Assembly (NCBI GenBank): GCA_046719185.1
Contig: JBDNDK010000066.1
Coordinates: forward strand, 1-11,636
Origin: JBDNDK01 sp046719185
GTDB taxonomy: Bacteria > Armatimonadota > UBA5829
Length of the DNA: 11,636 bases
Direction: 5' to 3'
In this document: positions 1 through 6,621 of the stretch, piece by piece
Layout of the letters: each line of letters opens with the position of its first letter
Numbering within the stretch: the first letter of the stretch is position 1
The notes under the pieces: generated by a model
What the model was told of the DNA's origin: nothing
Seen by the model: only the letters and a program-made list of their open reading frames with translations
Database searches by the model: none
Translations under genes and position numbers: made by a program

Positions 1-35
1 CAGGCACACATATTATGATAGCCTGCTGTTTTTTT
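1..35 (+). terminator. possible partial terminator at the left edge
   Basis: CAGGC at 1-5 can pair with GCCTG at 21-25. CTG and a run of seven T follow at 29-35. The outer part of the stem would lie beyond the left edge: the CTG at 26-28 would need a CAG just upstream. This may be the end of an upstream plus-strand gene. The visible stem is only 5 bp with a 15-nt loop, so the call is weak. Confidence 0.25.
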
Positions 36-321
36 GTGTATAGCTAAAATTGCAGCAACTTACATATTTCTTACAGAAACATTGTTTAATGCAGGAATTA
101 TTATATATACTGTAGTATATAAGAATAATAATAAAATAAATCTTTATATTGTTTTATATTTTCTAACTCAACAATTCTTACAAATGGATTGTGGGTAGAA
201 TAGTATAGAGATAATAATTGATGGAAATTATATCAATGAGGAATAATCTTTCTTGATAATTGCTGTCATATATATATTAGAGACATTATAATATATCATT
301 TAATTTGTTAGGAGTTGAGAT
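36..321. other. AT-rich non-coding leader of the 322-942 gene
   Basis: I see no plausible gene here on either strand; open stretches are short and lack ribosome binding sites. A 7-bp dyad (104-110 with 115-121, loop TGTA) is present but may be chance in such AT-rich DNA. Possible -10 boxes for the downstream gene are TATAAT at 287-292, which lacks a good -35 at proper spacing, and TATTAG at 275-280, which follows TTGATA (253-258) with a 16-nt spacer. Neither is convincing enough for a separate promoter call. Confidence 0.4.
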
Positions 322-942
322 ATGAATACAAATGTTCCATCGCAAGACAATATAAACCAAGATCAAAATCAGAATCAAACCCCAAATGTTGATCCTATAC
401 CAATTGATGATCAATATGGTAATGGTATTGATAGAACAACAATATTTGCATATTTAGGTCTTGCTTTATTTGTCATAATATCAATAATAGTGATTATCTC
501 AATAAGAAATGTAAAATTTTCAAATGATTCATCTTATGTAACAACTCCAAAAGCTGAGCAGTCCGCATCCTTGAAGATTGAAAGTGCCCAGCCAGCACCA
601 GTTCCTGCTAATCCAAGAAATACAGCTGTAACACCTAGAATCACTCTTGAAGAAATGCCATTAAAATCTGAAATTACAGAATTTAAAAATGAACAAGGTT
701 TAACATTTCTTAGATTCAAATATGTTGATAAAAATGGTGATGAACAAATAGCAGAGATGCCAAAACCGCTTGCTGAAGGTACATATTCATATAATAACTG
801 GCTTGGTGTGTTTAATATTTATAAAGTAAAGCAGATAACCACAAAACCAAAAAAATCAGACAAACACAATGAAGGAATTGAAGACTTTCCTTTCATTGCT
901 CCTAAACCTGCAGAAGAAGGTGAAATACCATCAGATCAATAA
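322..942 (+). CDS. unrecognised single-pass membrane protein, 206 aa
   Basis: I do not recognise this protein. Residues 1-40 are hydrophilic and rich in Asn, Gln and Asp. Residues 41-61 are one strongly hydrophobic helix (IFAYLGLALF onward). Residues 62-115 look disordered, with a Pro/Ala/Thr-rich linker. Residues about 118-170 look like a small folded domain with alternating hydrophobic and charged residues, including YVDKNGDEQIAEMPKPL and a Tyr/Trp-containing stretch. The tail is Lys-rich and then acidic. There is no signal peptidase site, so it is probably a membrane-anchored protein with a folded domain on one side. The start is supported by GGAG at 311-314, 7 nt before ATG. It ends at TAA, 10 nt before a strong terminator, and looks monocistronic. 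It could be an envelope accessory protein, but nothing specific supports a role. Confidence 0.8.
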   Translation: MNTNVPSQDNINQDQNQNQTPNVDPIPIDDQYGNGIDRTTIFAYLGLALFVIISIIVIISIRNVKFSNDSSYVTTPKAEQSASLKIESAQPAPVPANPRNTAVTPRITLEEMPLKSEITEFKNEQGLTFLRFKYVDKNGDEQIAEMPKPLAEGTYSYNNWLGVFNIYKVKQITTKPKKSDKHNEGIEDFPFIAPKPAEEGEIPSDQ

Positions 943-952
943 TCTAAATCTT

Positions 953-989
953 AAAACCGTCTCATAAAGTTTTTTTGTGAGACGGTTTT
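953..989. terminator. bidirectional terminator between convergent genes
   Basis: AAAACCGTCTCA (953-964) is perfectly complementary to TGAGACGGTTTT (978-989): a 12-bp stem with a 13-nt T-rich loop. On the plus strand the stem ends in a T run to 991, ending the 322-942 gene. On the minus strand the stem also closes in TTTT, so it can serve the phosphatase gene, whose TAA (992-990) directly abuts the stem. One hairpin therefore likely serves both convergent transcripts. Confidence 0.9.
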
Positions 990-1634
990 TTATCTTGCAC
1001 TCATATCTACTTCTTCATCTGATATTTTTATATTCAAAAGATGACTTGTATCATTGAGACATTGAATTTTTGGCATATCCCCAATATCCAAAACACTGAA
1101 CCCGCAATTGGCAAAGTAAACAACTCTCCAGAATGATGTAGGTAAGCCGCAAGCAGCAATAATTAACCCTCTTAATGAACCACCATGCCCAACAACAAGT
1201 ATATGCGAATTATCCTGATGTTTTGAAATAACCTTAGAAAGAAATTTTTCACATCTTGCTATCACTTCTTCCCACTTTTCTGCCTTTGGCACCCTCATTG
1301 TTCTATTTTCTCTCCAAGGATTCTTGTGTCTTGGGTATTTTATATCTATATCTTCTCTAGTTAGCCCCTGCAATACACCATGATTCATTTCTCTTAAAAG
1401 AGGTTCTGATATAATTTCATTATCATGATAAGAGGCAATTTCATTTGCAGTCTGAATGGTTCTGCCTAAATCACTGGAATATATTGCATCAAAGCTAAAC
1501 CCAGACAATCTCTTTGCAATAGCTTTTGCCTGCAAAACACCAAGCTCAGTTAGAGGAGAATCATTGTGCCCCTGTATTCTACCCTCTAAATTAAATTCTG
1601 TTTCACCATGTCTAACTAAATATAACCTAATCAA
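990..1634 (-). CDS. histidine phosphatase family protein (GpmB/CobC-like), 214 aa
   Basis: Member of the histidine phosphatase (phosphoglycerate mutase-like) superfamily, cytoplasmic. Visible signatures are RHGET at residues 8-12 with catalytic His9, SSDLGRTIQTA at 53-63 with phosphate-binding Arg58, acid/base Glu82 in LREMNHG, and VVGHGG with His150. All four pocket residues are present. Length and the LRE-x-N-x-G-x-x-x-GLT stretch fit broad-specificity phosphatases of the GpmB, PhoE or CobC type better than the longer true phosphoglycerate mutase. The substrate cannot be read from sequence; nearby glycolytic genes make a sugar phosphate possible, but this is inference. The start is TTG (1634-1632), overlapping the TGA (1633-1631) of the upstream kinase gene in a TTGA junction. 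GGGTGA (1643-1638) lies just ahead, and the RHG motif this close to the N-terminus leaves no room for a later start. Translation is probably coupled to the kinase gene. Confidence 0.92.
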   Translation of the reverse strand: MIRLYLVRHGETEFNLEGRIQGHNDSPLTELGVLQAKAIAKRLSGFSFDAIYSSDLGRTIQTANEIASYHDNEIISEPLLREMNHGVLQGLTREDIDIKYPRHKNPWRENRTMRVPKAEKWEEVIARCEKFLSKVISKHQDNSHILVVGHGGSLRGLIIAACGLPTSFWRVVYFANCGFSVLDIGDMPKIQCLNDTSHLLNIKISDEEVDMSAR

Positions 1635-2701
1635 ATGTCACCCGGCCTTATTCTTCCTAATTCCTGACCATCTTTGCTGACTTTTATAGAGCCAAATTGC
1701 AGCACCTTTACATAGGATATTGTCTTTGTTGGAGAAAGCAAATATAAAAATTTCTGCTTGAAATCTACTGCCTGCACCAATCCAACATTTATAGTGTTTG
1801 CATTCTCATCAGCCAAACCAATTATCAAATTATTAAAATAGTTTGAAGGAACAATTTTTATCTGGTCAGTCTTAAACTCATTTTCAATCAAACTCATATT
1901 TTCAACAATACACTCATTTTCAGTTACTACATATATACCTCTACCAGAAACCTCAGAATGTATAACCTTACAATTAAGCTGTGTTTCTAAAAATTTCATA
2001 TACTGCCATTTTAATGGTCTGCCTGTTCTATACCAAGTGTTCCAAGTGCTAACCTCATCAAGATATATAATATGACCATTAGAATCACTAAAATGGTAAT
2101 GATAATTTGATTGTCTTCTGGTTGCTCTAAACTCTGGTGGTTTTGTTCTAATTAAAGGTGAGCTCTTCACTGCATGCAACTTAACCCAATTAACTTTCAA
2201 AAAAGGATATAAAAGTCTCTCAATTTCTTTTCTTTTTTGAATACCAATAAGATGTTTTGGTCTTACCAAATTTACTTTGCATTGTTTTAGTTTTAATCCT
2301 GCAAATCCTGATACCAAGCCAGTAGTATCTACCATAACAAGTTCAGCACCTTTTGAAAGAGCTGAATCCACCATTGTTTTTGTGCCTATTATACACTCCA
2401 TCATATGACCTATTGGTGATGTATTACCAACAAAGTGTATTCTATCAGGCTTTATTCTATGTTCTAACTTTTCAATATCATCAATAAATGCCATTCCAAT
2501 GGTGCAAGGTGCCCCTATTTCAGATTGACCAACATCAGCATCCACCAATGCCACTCTCAATCCATTTTCAATAGCAGTTTTGCAAGCCTGAAAGCAAAAA
2601 CTTGTCTTGCCACAATCAGACTCACCTATCACCATCACCACACCGGGATCATTTATTATTTTTTGAATTGTATCTTCCCATTCAGGAATATTGTCATACA
2701 A
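1631..2701 (-). CDS. Clp1/Grc3-type P-loop polynucleotide kinase-like protein, 356 aa
   Basis: This resembles the Clp1/Grc3/Nol9 family (archaeal and eukaryotic RNA 5'-OH polynucleotide kinases). It has Walker A GESDCGKT at 26-33; VDADVGQSEIGAP at 53-65, with the family's D-x-D-x-GQ signature; VDTTGLV at 124-130, equivalent to the family DTTGW/L motif; and an Arg-rich stretch FRATRRQ at 191-197 that could be the lid. A beta-rich C-terminal region from about 290 (GLADENANTINVGLV and LQFGSIKV) resembles the C-terminal domain of the family. The likely activity is NTP-dependent phosphorylation of a nucleic acid 5' end, but the bacterial substrate is unknown to me. The start is TTG (2701-2699): AGGG (2712-2709) lies 7 nt upstream, an in-frame TAG lies four codons upstream, and the next Met (23) would leave almost nothing before Walker A. 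It overlaps the phosphatase gene by 4 nt. Confidence 0.82.
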   Translation of the reverse strand: MYDNIPEWEDTIQKIINDPGVVMVIGESDCGKTSFCFQACKTAIENGLRVALVDADVGQSEIGAPCTIGMAFIDDIEKLEHRIKPDRIHFVGNTSPIGHMMECIIGTKTMVDSALSKGAELVMVDTTGLVSGFAGLKLKQCKVNLVRPKHLIGIQKRKEIERLLYPFLKVNWVKLHAVKSSPLIRTKPPEFRATRRQSNYHYHFSDSNGHIIYLDEVSTWNTWYRTGRPLKWQYMKFLETQLNCKVIHSEVSGRGIYVVTENECIVENMSLIENEFKTDQIKIVPSNYFNNLIIGLADENANTINVGLVQAVDFKQKFLYLLSPTKTISYVKVLQFGSIKVSKDGQELGRIRPGDI

Positions 2702-2717
2702 AATAGTACCCTAAAAT

Positions 2718-2751
2718 AAAAAAAGGTGTGGAGGATATTTTCTCACACACC
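2718..2751 (-). terminator. terminator of the PPi-phosphofructokinase gene
   Basis: On the minus strand GGTGTG (2751-2746) plus GAG (2744-2742) pairs with CTC (2733-2731) plus CACACC (2730-2725), with one bulged base at 2745. Seven T follow (2724-2718). The plus-strand orientation is also followed by T-rich sequence, but no plus-strand gene needs it. The Shine-Dalgarno of the kinase gene begins only a few bases past the T run, so expression of that gene needs readthrough or a promoter I cannot see. Confidence 0.75.
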
Positions 2752-2770
2752 CTGCTCTTTTTTTTATTTT

Positions 2771-4423
2771 TTATTCTTGTTCCATACTAAGAGTCATAGT
2801 TGTGCTGTCACATATTTCAGACGGACCAAAATACTGAATTGGACCGGGATACATATATTCATCATTAATTGCCCATAGCTCTCTATTTTCTGCAAGCTTT
2901 TTGTATGGCTTTCCATCTAGCTCAACAAGAGCCTTCCTAATAACAGGCTTTGCTTTGCCTTTTCTAATCTCCATATTAAGCATCATTGTAACAGGAGTTC
3001 CACCTGCAACCCATTGGTCAGATGGTTTAGTTAAATTTTGAACATTCACAGTATATCCAGTAAGGTCTGCTCTTATCAACTGAACTGATGCATATCCTAA
3101 GGAATAACAATAATCTGCATCAAAGTTTGATGGTGCTGCACATCTTCCTTCATATCCAAGGAAATGAGAAAGAGGACTAAACTTCACATCAGCCTCACCC
3201 TTACTGTTCAAAAGTCTAATTTTGTCTTGAACTAAATCAATCAAAAGTCTTTCTGTTTCAACTTGAGACAATGGAACATTTCCATGGCTGTCTCTATTCA
3301 GTAATACATCCTGAATATCTCTAGGAAGAGAGCCATAAACTCTAGCACTTGCATCAGAAAGTTGAGTGATCAAATACTGCACTCTTTCTGAATGCTCTGG
3401 AAGACTCTTAATATACTCTTCATCTTTTCCCAAAATTGTGCTGAGCTCATCAATCATCCTTTTAATATCAGGAATAAACTCAACCAGTCCCTCTGGAACT
3501 AATAATACTCCATAATTTTTTCCAGCTTTTGATCTTCTGACTACTATATCAACAATATAATCAACAATCTCTTCAAGAGTTGTGCCTTTTGCCTGCACTT
3601 CCTCTGAAATTAAAGTGATATTTGGTTGTGTCTGCAATGCACACTCTAATGTTACATGGCTAGCAGCTCTACCCATAAGTCTAATAAAATGCCAATATTT
3701 AACAGCACTGCTTGTATCTCTACAGAGATTGCCAATTAGTTCTGAGTATGTTTTTGTGCAAGTATCAAAACCAAAAGATGTCTCTATTTGAGAGTTTTTC
3801 ATATCACCATCAATAGTTTTTGGCACACCTACTATTTTTGTAGGACATCTTTCTGACTTTAGATACTCAGCAAGCACAGCAGCATTGGTGTTTGAATCAT
3901 CACCACCAATTATCACAACTCCATCAATTTTTAATGCTTCAAAGTTTTTCTTGCAGGCAAGTAAATCTTCAGGACTCTCAATTTTATCTCTACCACTCAT
4001 TATCATATCAAACCCACCAGTATTGCGGTATTCATCAATGATATCAGCAGTAAGTTCTTTATAATTACCCTTGATTGCTCCACCAGGTCCTTTTAAGAAT
4101 CCGTAAAGTTTGCTGTTTGGGTTTGCAGCTTTTAGAGCATCAAAAATACCAGCTATAACATTGTGTCCTCCAGGAGCTTGTCCACCTGAAAGTATAACAC
4201 CAACATTTATAGCATCTGTTTTAAGATTGCCATCACCTTCTACAATCTTTGCAATCGGCTGACCATAAGTGCAGGGAAATAACTCTTTAATTTGCTCCTT
4301 ATCAGATAGAGGTTCTGATGGTTCACCCAATTCTACTTTTATGTTTTGGCTAAGCAATGCTTTCGGAAGTTTTGGTTTGTAGGAAGCTCTTTCTTTTTGA
4401 AGAGCAGATATTCTGCAGGTCAT
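2771..4423 (-). CDS. pfp: pyrophosphate-dependent 6-phosphofructokinase, long form, 550 aa
   Basis: Diphosphate-fructose-6-phosphate 1-phosphotransferase: reversible transfer of phosphate from PPi to fructose 6-phosphate in glycolysis/gluconeogenesis, cytoplasmic. PfkA-superfamily motifs are SGGQAPGGHN (79-88), GGDDSNTN (173-180), PKTIDGD (201-207, with the proposed catalytic Asp205) and MGRAASH (250-256). The second Asp of GGDD (176) and Lys202 are the residues that mark PPi rather than ATP use in this superfamily. The 550-residue length and the alpha-helical insertion after residue about 320 match the long clade (plant beta subunit, spirochaetes, chlamydiae), not the roughly 320-residue bacterial ATP-PFK. 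ATG at 4423-4421 has GAGG (4432-4429) 5 nt upstream. A near-consensus promoter lies about 70 bp upstream and a terminator just downstream, so it can be a single-gene transcript. Confidence 0.96.
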   Translation of the reverse strand: MTCRISALQKERASYKPKLPKALLSQNIKVELGEPSEPLSDKEQIKELFPCTYGQPIAKIVEGDGNLKTDAINVGVILSGGQAPGGHNVIAGIFDALKAANPNSKLYGFLKGPGGAIKGNYKELTADIIDEYRNTGGFDMIMSGRDKIESPEDLLACKKNFEALKIDGVVIIGGDDSNTNAAVLAEYLKSERCPTKIVGVPKTIDGDMKNSQIETSFGFDTCTKTYSELIGNLCRDTSSAVKYWHFIRLMGRAASHVTLECALQTQPNITLISEEVQAKGTTLEEIVDYIVDIVVRRSKAGKNYGVLLVPEGLVEFIPDIKRMIDELSTILGKDEEYIKSLPEHSERVQYLITQLSDASARVYGSLPRDIQDVLLNRDSHGNVPLSQVETERLLIDLVQDKIRLLNSKGEADVKFSPLSHFLGYEGRCAAPSNFDADYCYSLGYASVQLIRADLTGYTVNVQNLTKPSDQWVAGGTPVTMMLNMEIRKGKAKPVIRKALVELDGKPYKKLAENRELWAINDEYMYPGPIQYFGPSEICDSTTMTLSMEQE

Positions 4424-4490
4424 TTTATCCTCACATCCTTATTAACAGTTTTTTGAGTATTAAAGTATTTTATATCAACATTCAGCAACT

Positions 4491-4519
4491 ATTATACTAA
4501 TTCAAAATACATTTGACAA
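4491..4519 (-). promoter_or_regulatory. sigma-70-type promoter of pfp
   Basis: On the minus strand TTGTCA (4519-4514) and TATAAT (4496-4491) are separated by exactly 17 nt: 5/6 and 6/6 matches to consensus. Transcription should start near 4484, giving a leader of about 60 nt before the pfp ATG. The leader shows no obvious riboswitch-like structure. Confidence 0.8.
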
Positions 4520-4539
4520 AAAGTATTTGATAGTACATT

Positions 4540-4656
4540 AAAAGAGGCTGCATAATTGAATGTCATTCTGAGGTGCAAAGCAACGAAGAATCTTACTCAA
4601 ATCCCTAGAGATTCTTCGCTATCGCTCAGAATGACAAAACTAGAGTTCACAGCCTC
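4540..4656 (-). terminator. likely enolase terminator, interrupted by a repeat
   Basis: Beginning 12 nt after the enolase stop codon, the minus strand has GAGGCTG (4656-4650) matching CAGCCTC (4550-4544), then TTTT (4543-4540). TGAA (4649-4646) can also pair with TTCA (4560-4557). The stem encloses about 100 nt holding a separate palindromic element (4561-4636). Without that element it would be an ordinary stem-loop terminator. The T run is short, so strength is uncertain. Confidence 0.5.
4561..4636. repeat. palindromic repeat element, 76 bp, two nested inverted repeats
   Basis: The outer arms TGTCATTCTGAG (4561-4572) and CTCAGAATGACA (4625-4636) are perfect 12-bp inverted repeats. The inner arms CGAAGAATCT (4584-4593) and AGATTCTTCG (4609-4618) are perfect 10-bp inverted repeats around a 15-nt loop. 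The unpaired segments between arms differ in length (11 and 6 nt). The core TCATTCTGAG...CGAAGAATCT resembles a short palindromic sequence that I recall as dispersed in many unrelated bacterial genomes, similar to REP or MITE-like elements; this is recollection, not a search. There is no coding capacity and no clear target-site duplication. Confidence 0.8.
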
Positions 4657-4668
4657 ATTATTTTTTTA

Positions 4669-5961
4669 TTATCTGCTTATGTTGTAGAAAGCTCCAAGTC
4701 CGGGATATTTTGCAACATCAGCAAGATCTTCTTCAATTCTAAGAAGCTGATTGTATTTTGCAACTCTTTCAGATCTGCAAGGTGCACCAGTCTTAATTTG
4801 TCCTGCATTTGTAGCAACCACTAAATCAGCAATAAATGAATCTTCAGTTTCACCAGATCTGTGGCTAACAACAGCAGTATATCCGGCTCTTTTTGCCATT
4901 TCAATAGCATCAAGGGTTTCTGTAAGAGAACCGATCTGATTCACTTTGATTAAAATAGAATTGCTTGCACCAAGCTCAATTCCTTTTGCAAGTCTTTCAG
5001 TGTTGGTAACATAAAGGTCATCACCAACAATCTGAACTTTATCACCAATCTTTTCTGTGAGTTTCACCCATCCATCCCAGTCATCTTCACTCATACCATC
5101 TTCAACTGAAACAATTGGATATTTCTCACAAAGAGAAGCAATATAGTCAACCATTTCATCAGTTGTTCTCTTTACTCCTTCTCCCTCAAAGTGGTAAACA
5201 CCATCTTTATACATTTCTGTTGCAGCCAAATCTAAAGCTATATGGAACTGCTCACCGGGAGTATAGCCAGCATTCTGAATTGACTCAAGAATAACTTCAA
5301 TGGTTTCCTCAGATGTTGTAAGGTTCGGAGCAAATCCACCTTCATCACCAATTGCAGTAGCAAGACCTTTGCCTTTAAGAACTTTAGCAAGATTATGATA
5401 AACCTCAGCACACATTCTGAGAGCATCACTCCAGCAAGTAGCACCAGTAGGCATAATCATAAACTCTTGAATATCGACAGTGTTATCTGCATGCTTTCCA
5501 CCATTTAAGATATTCATCATAGGAACCGGCATCTCTTTAGCATTTGTACCGCCAATATATCTGTATAAAGGCAATCCAAGAGACTCAGCAGCAGCTTTTG
5601 CAACAGCTAAACTAACACCCAATATAGCATTAGCACCAAGCTTACTCTTGTTTGGTGTGCCATCAATCTCAAGCATCACTTGGTCAATATATGCCTGATC
5701 AGTAACAGGTAGCTGAATAATCTCAGGAGCAATAAGCTCTAATACATTCTTAACAGCATTCTGAACACCTTTACCAAGGTATCTTGTTTTGTCTCCATCT
5801 CTTAATTCCACAGCTTCATAAGCACCAGTGGAAGCTCCAGAAGGAACAGCAGCTCTTCCTATAGTGTTGTCATCACAAAGAACCTCAACCTCTATTGTGG
5901 GATTTCCTCTAGAGTCTAATATTTCACGTGCATGTACATCATCAATGGTTGCACCAAACAT
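4669..5961 (-). CDS. eno: enolase (phosphopyruvate hydratase), 430 aa
   Basis: Converts 2-phosphoglycerate to phosphoenolpyruvate; cytoplasmic, Mg-dependent, and often a component of the RNA degradosome. All landmark motifs are present: SRGNPTIEVEV near the N-terminus, SGASTGAYEAVELRD, GGKHADN, GDEGGFAPN with acid/base Glu207, the metal ligands Asp244 (ALDLAATE), Glu287 (SVEDGMSEDDWDGW) and Asp314 (VGDDLYVTN), Lys339 (IKVNQIGSLTETL) and SHRSGETED with His367. The 430-residue length is normal. The frame could open at GTG 5970-5968, but that codon is part of the Shine-Dalgarno GAGGTG (5973-5968). ATG at 5961-5959, 6 nt after it, is the better start. It has its own extended -10 promoter and a terminator-like palindrome downstream. 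Confidence 0.98.
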   Translation of the reverse strand: MFGATIDDVHAREILDSRGNPTIEVEVLCDDNTIGRAAVPSGASTGAYEAVELRDGDKTRYLGKGVQNAVKNVLELIAPEIIQLPVTDQAYIDQVMLEIDGTPNKSKLGANAILGVSLAVAKAAAESLGLPLYRYIGGTNAKEMPVPMMNILNGGKHADNTVDIQEFMIMPTGATCWSDALRMCAEVYHNLAKVLKGKGLATAIGDEGGFAPNLTTSEETIEVILESIQNAGYTPGEQFHIALDLAATEMYKDGVYHFEGEGVKRTTDEMVDYIASLCEKYPIVSVEDGMSEDDWDGWVKLTEKIGDKVQIVGDDLYVTNTERLAKGIELGASNSILIKVNQIGSLTETLDAIEMAKRAGYTAVVSHRSGETEDSFIADLVVATNAGQIKTGAPCRSERVAKYNQLLRIEEDLADVAKYPGLGAFYNISR

Positions 5962-5967
5962 ATTTTT

Positions 5968-5973
5968 CACCTC
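5968..5973 (-). promoter_or_regulatory. ribosome binding site that fixes the eno start
   Basis: GAGGTG reads on the minus strand from 5973 to 5968, 6 nt before ATG 5961-5959. The in-frame GTG at 5970-5968 lies inside this site and so is unlikely to be the start. This shortens the longest reading frame by three codons. Confidence 0.85.
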
Positions 5974-6006
5974 ATATCAGCAATTTTACTTTCTGTAAAC
6001 CGCAAA

Positions 6007-6035
6007 ATTATACCAGATTTTGCTCTCTAAGTAAA
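6007..6035 (-). promoter_or_regulatory. extended -10 promoter of eno
   Basis: On the minus strand TTTACT (6035-6030) is followed after 17 nt by TATAAT (6012-6007). TGG immediately precedes the -10, giving the extended TGnTATAAT form. The -35 is a 4/6 match, offset by the perfect extended -10. The predicted start lies near 6000, about 40 nt before the enolase ATG. Confidence 0.8.
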
Positions 6036-6065
6036 CATTGTGATGATATAAACAAATACTCAAAC

Positions 6066-6106
6066 AAAAAACAAGCCCATTAGAAATTTCTCCAAAAGGC
6101 TTGTTT
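6066..6106 (-). terminator. terminator downstream of cheW
   Basis: On the minus strand AAACAAGCC (6106-6098) pairs with GGCTTGTTT (6077-6069), a 9-bp stem with a 20-nt loop, and T continues to 6066. An alternative outer pairing, ACTCAAAC (6058-6065) with GTTTGAGT (6103-6110), competes with the base of this stem. It separates cheW from the enolase promoter. Confidence 0.8.
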
Positions 6107-6138
6107 GAGTGTTAATATTTAGTTGACTGTAAGTATTT

Positions 6139-6609
6139 TTATGCTGCTACTAATTGCTCTGTGTTCACAACATTTCCAAGCTCAAGCAAGATAATCAGTC
6201 TGTCATCTTGCTTTCCAACACCTCTCACATATTGGCTGTCAACAGAAACAACCACATTTGAAGGTGGCTCAATAGCATCAAGTGAGAGTCTTAATGTTTC
6301 AAGAACAGCATCCACTATCATACCAATAAGCTGGTCTCCAACTTCCACAACCACAATTCTAGTTGCTTTTGTAACTTCCCCAACCTCTAATCCAAATCTT
6401 TTTCTAATATCAATAACAGGTATAACTGTGCCTCTTAAATTGATAACTCCTTCTACATAATCAGGAGTTCTAGGTACTTCTGTTACTTCCTGCATTCTAA
6501 TGATTGTATTTACAGCTCCAATATTTACTCCATACTGCTCATTAGCGAGTTGGAAAACAACAAGTTGCTCATGTTCATCCATAGTGATCTCATTCACTTT
6601 TTCACTCAT
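6139..6609 (-). CDS. cheW: CheW-like chemotaxis coupling protein, 156 aa
   Basis: A single CheW domain covers nearly the whole protein (about residues 13-150). CheW is a cytoplasmic adaptor linking methyl-accepting chemoreceptors to the histidine kinase CheA. Recognisable features are QLVVFQLANEQYGVNI at 15-30, EVPRTPDYVEGVINLRG at 44-60 with the conserved NLRG loop (Arg59), PVIDIRKRFGL at 64-74, and the Asp/Gly-rich VVEVGDQLIGMIVDAV at 87-102. The length is normal. The frame is open 52 codons further upstream, but that extra sequence is hydrophobic and unlike CheW. ATG 6609-6607 has a perfect GGAGG 7 nt ahead, so I start there. No cheA, receptor or other che gene is in the window. It could serve motility or another chemosensory-type system. 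Confidence 0.95.
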   Translation of the reverse strand: MSEKVNEITMDEHEQLVVFQLANEQYGVNIGAVNTIIRMQEVTEVPRTPDYVEGVINLRGTVIPVIDIRKRFGLEVGEVTKATRIVVVEVGDQLIGMIVDAVLETLRLSLDAIEPPSNVVVSVDSQYVRGVGKQDDRLIILLELGNVVNTEQLVAA

Positions 6610-6616
6610 TTTATAA

Positions 6617-6621
6617 CCTCC
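6617..6621 (-). promoter_or_regulatory. ribosome binding site that fixes the cheW start
   Basis: A perfect GGAGG (minus strand 6621-6617) stands 7 nt before ATG 6609-6607. It supports a 156-residue protein rather than the 208-residue longest frame beginning at 6765. Confidence 0.85.

Noticed and set aside
4513..4539. Plus-strand TTGACA at 4513-4518 as a promoter
   Set aside because: No good -10 lies at 16-18 nt and there is no plus-strand gene downstream. The overlapping minus-strand promoter for pfp is much better.
5962..5970. GTG start for enolase three codons upstream
   Set aside because: This GTG lies inside the Shine-Dalgarno GAGGTG; the ATG at 5961 has proper spacing and gives a normal enolase N-terminus.
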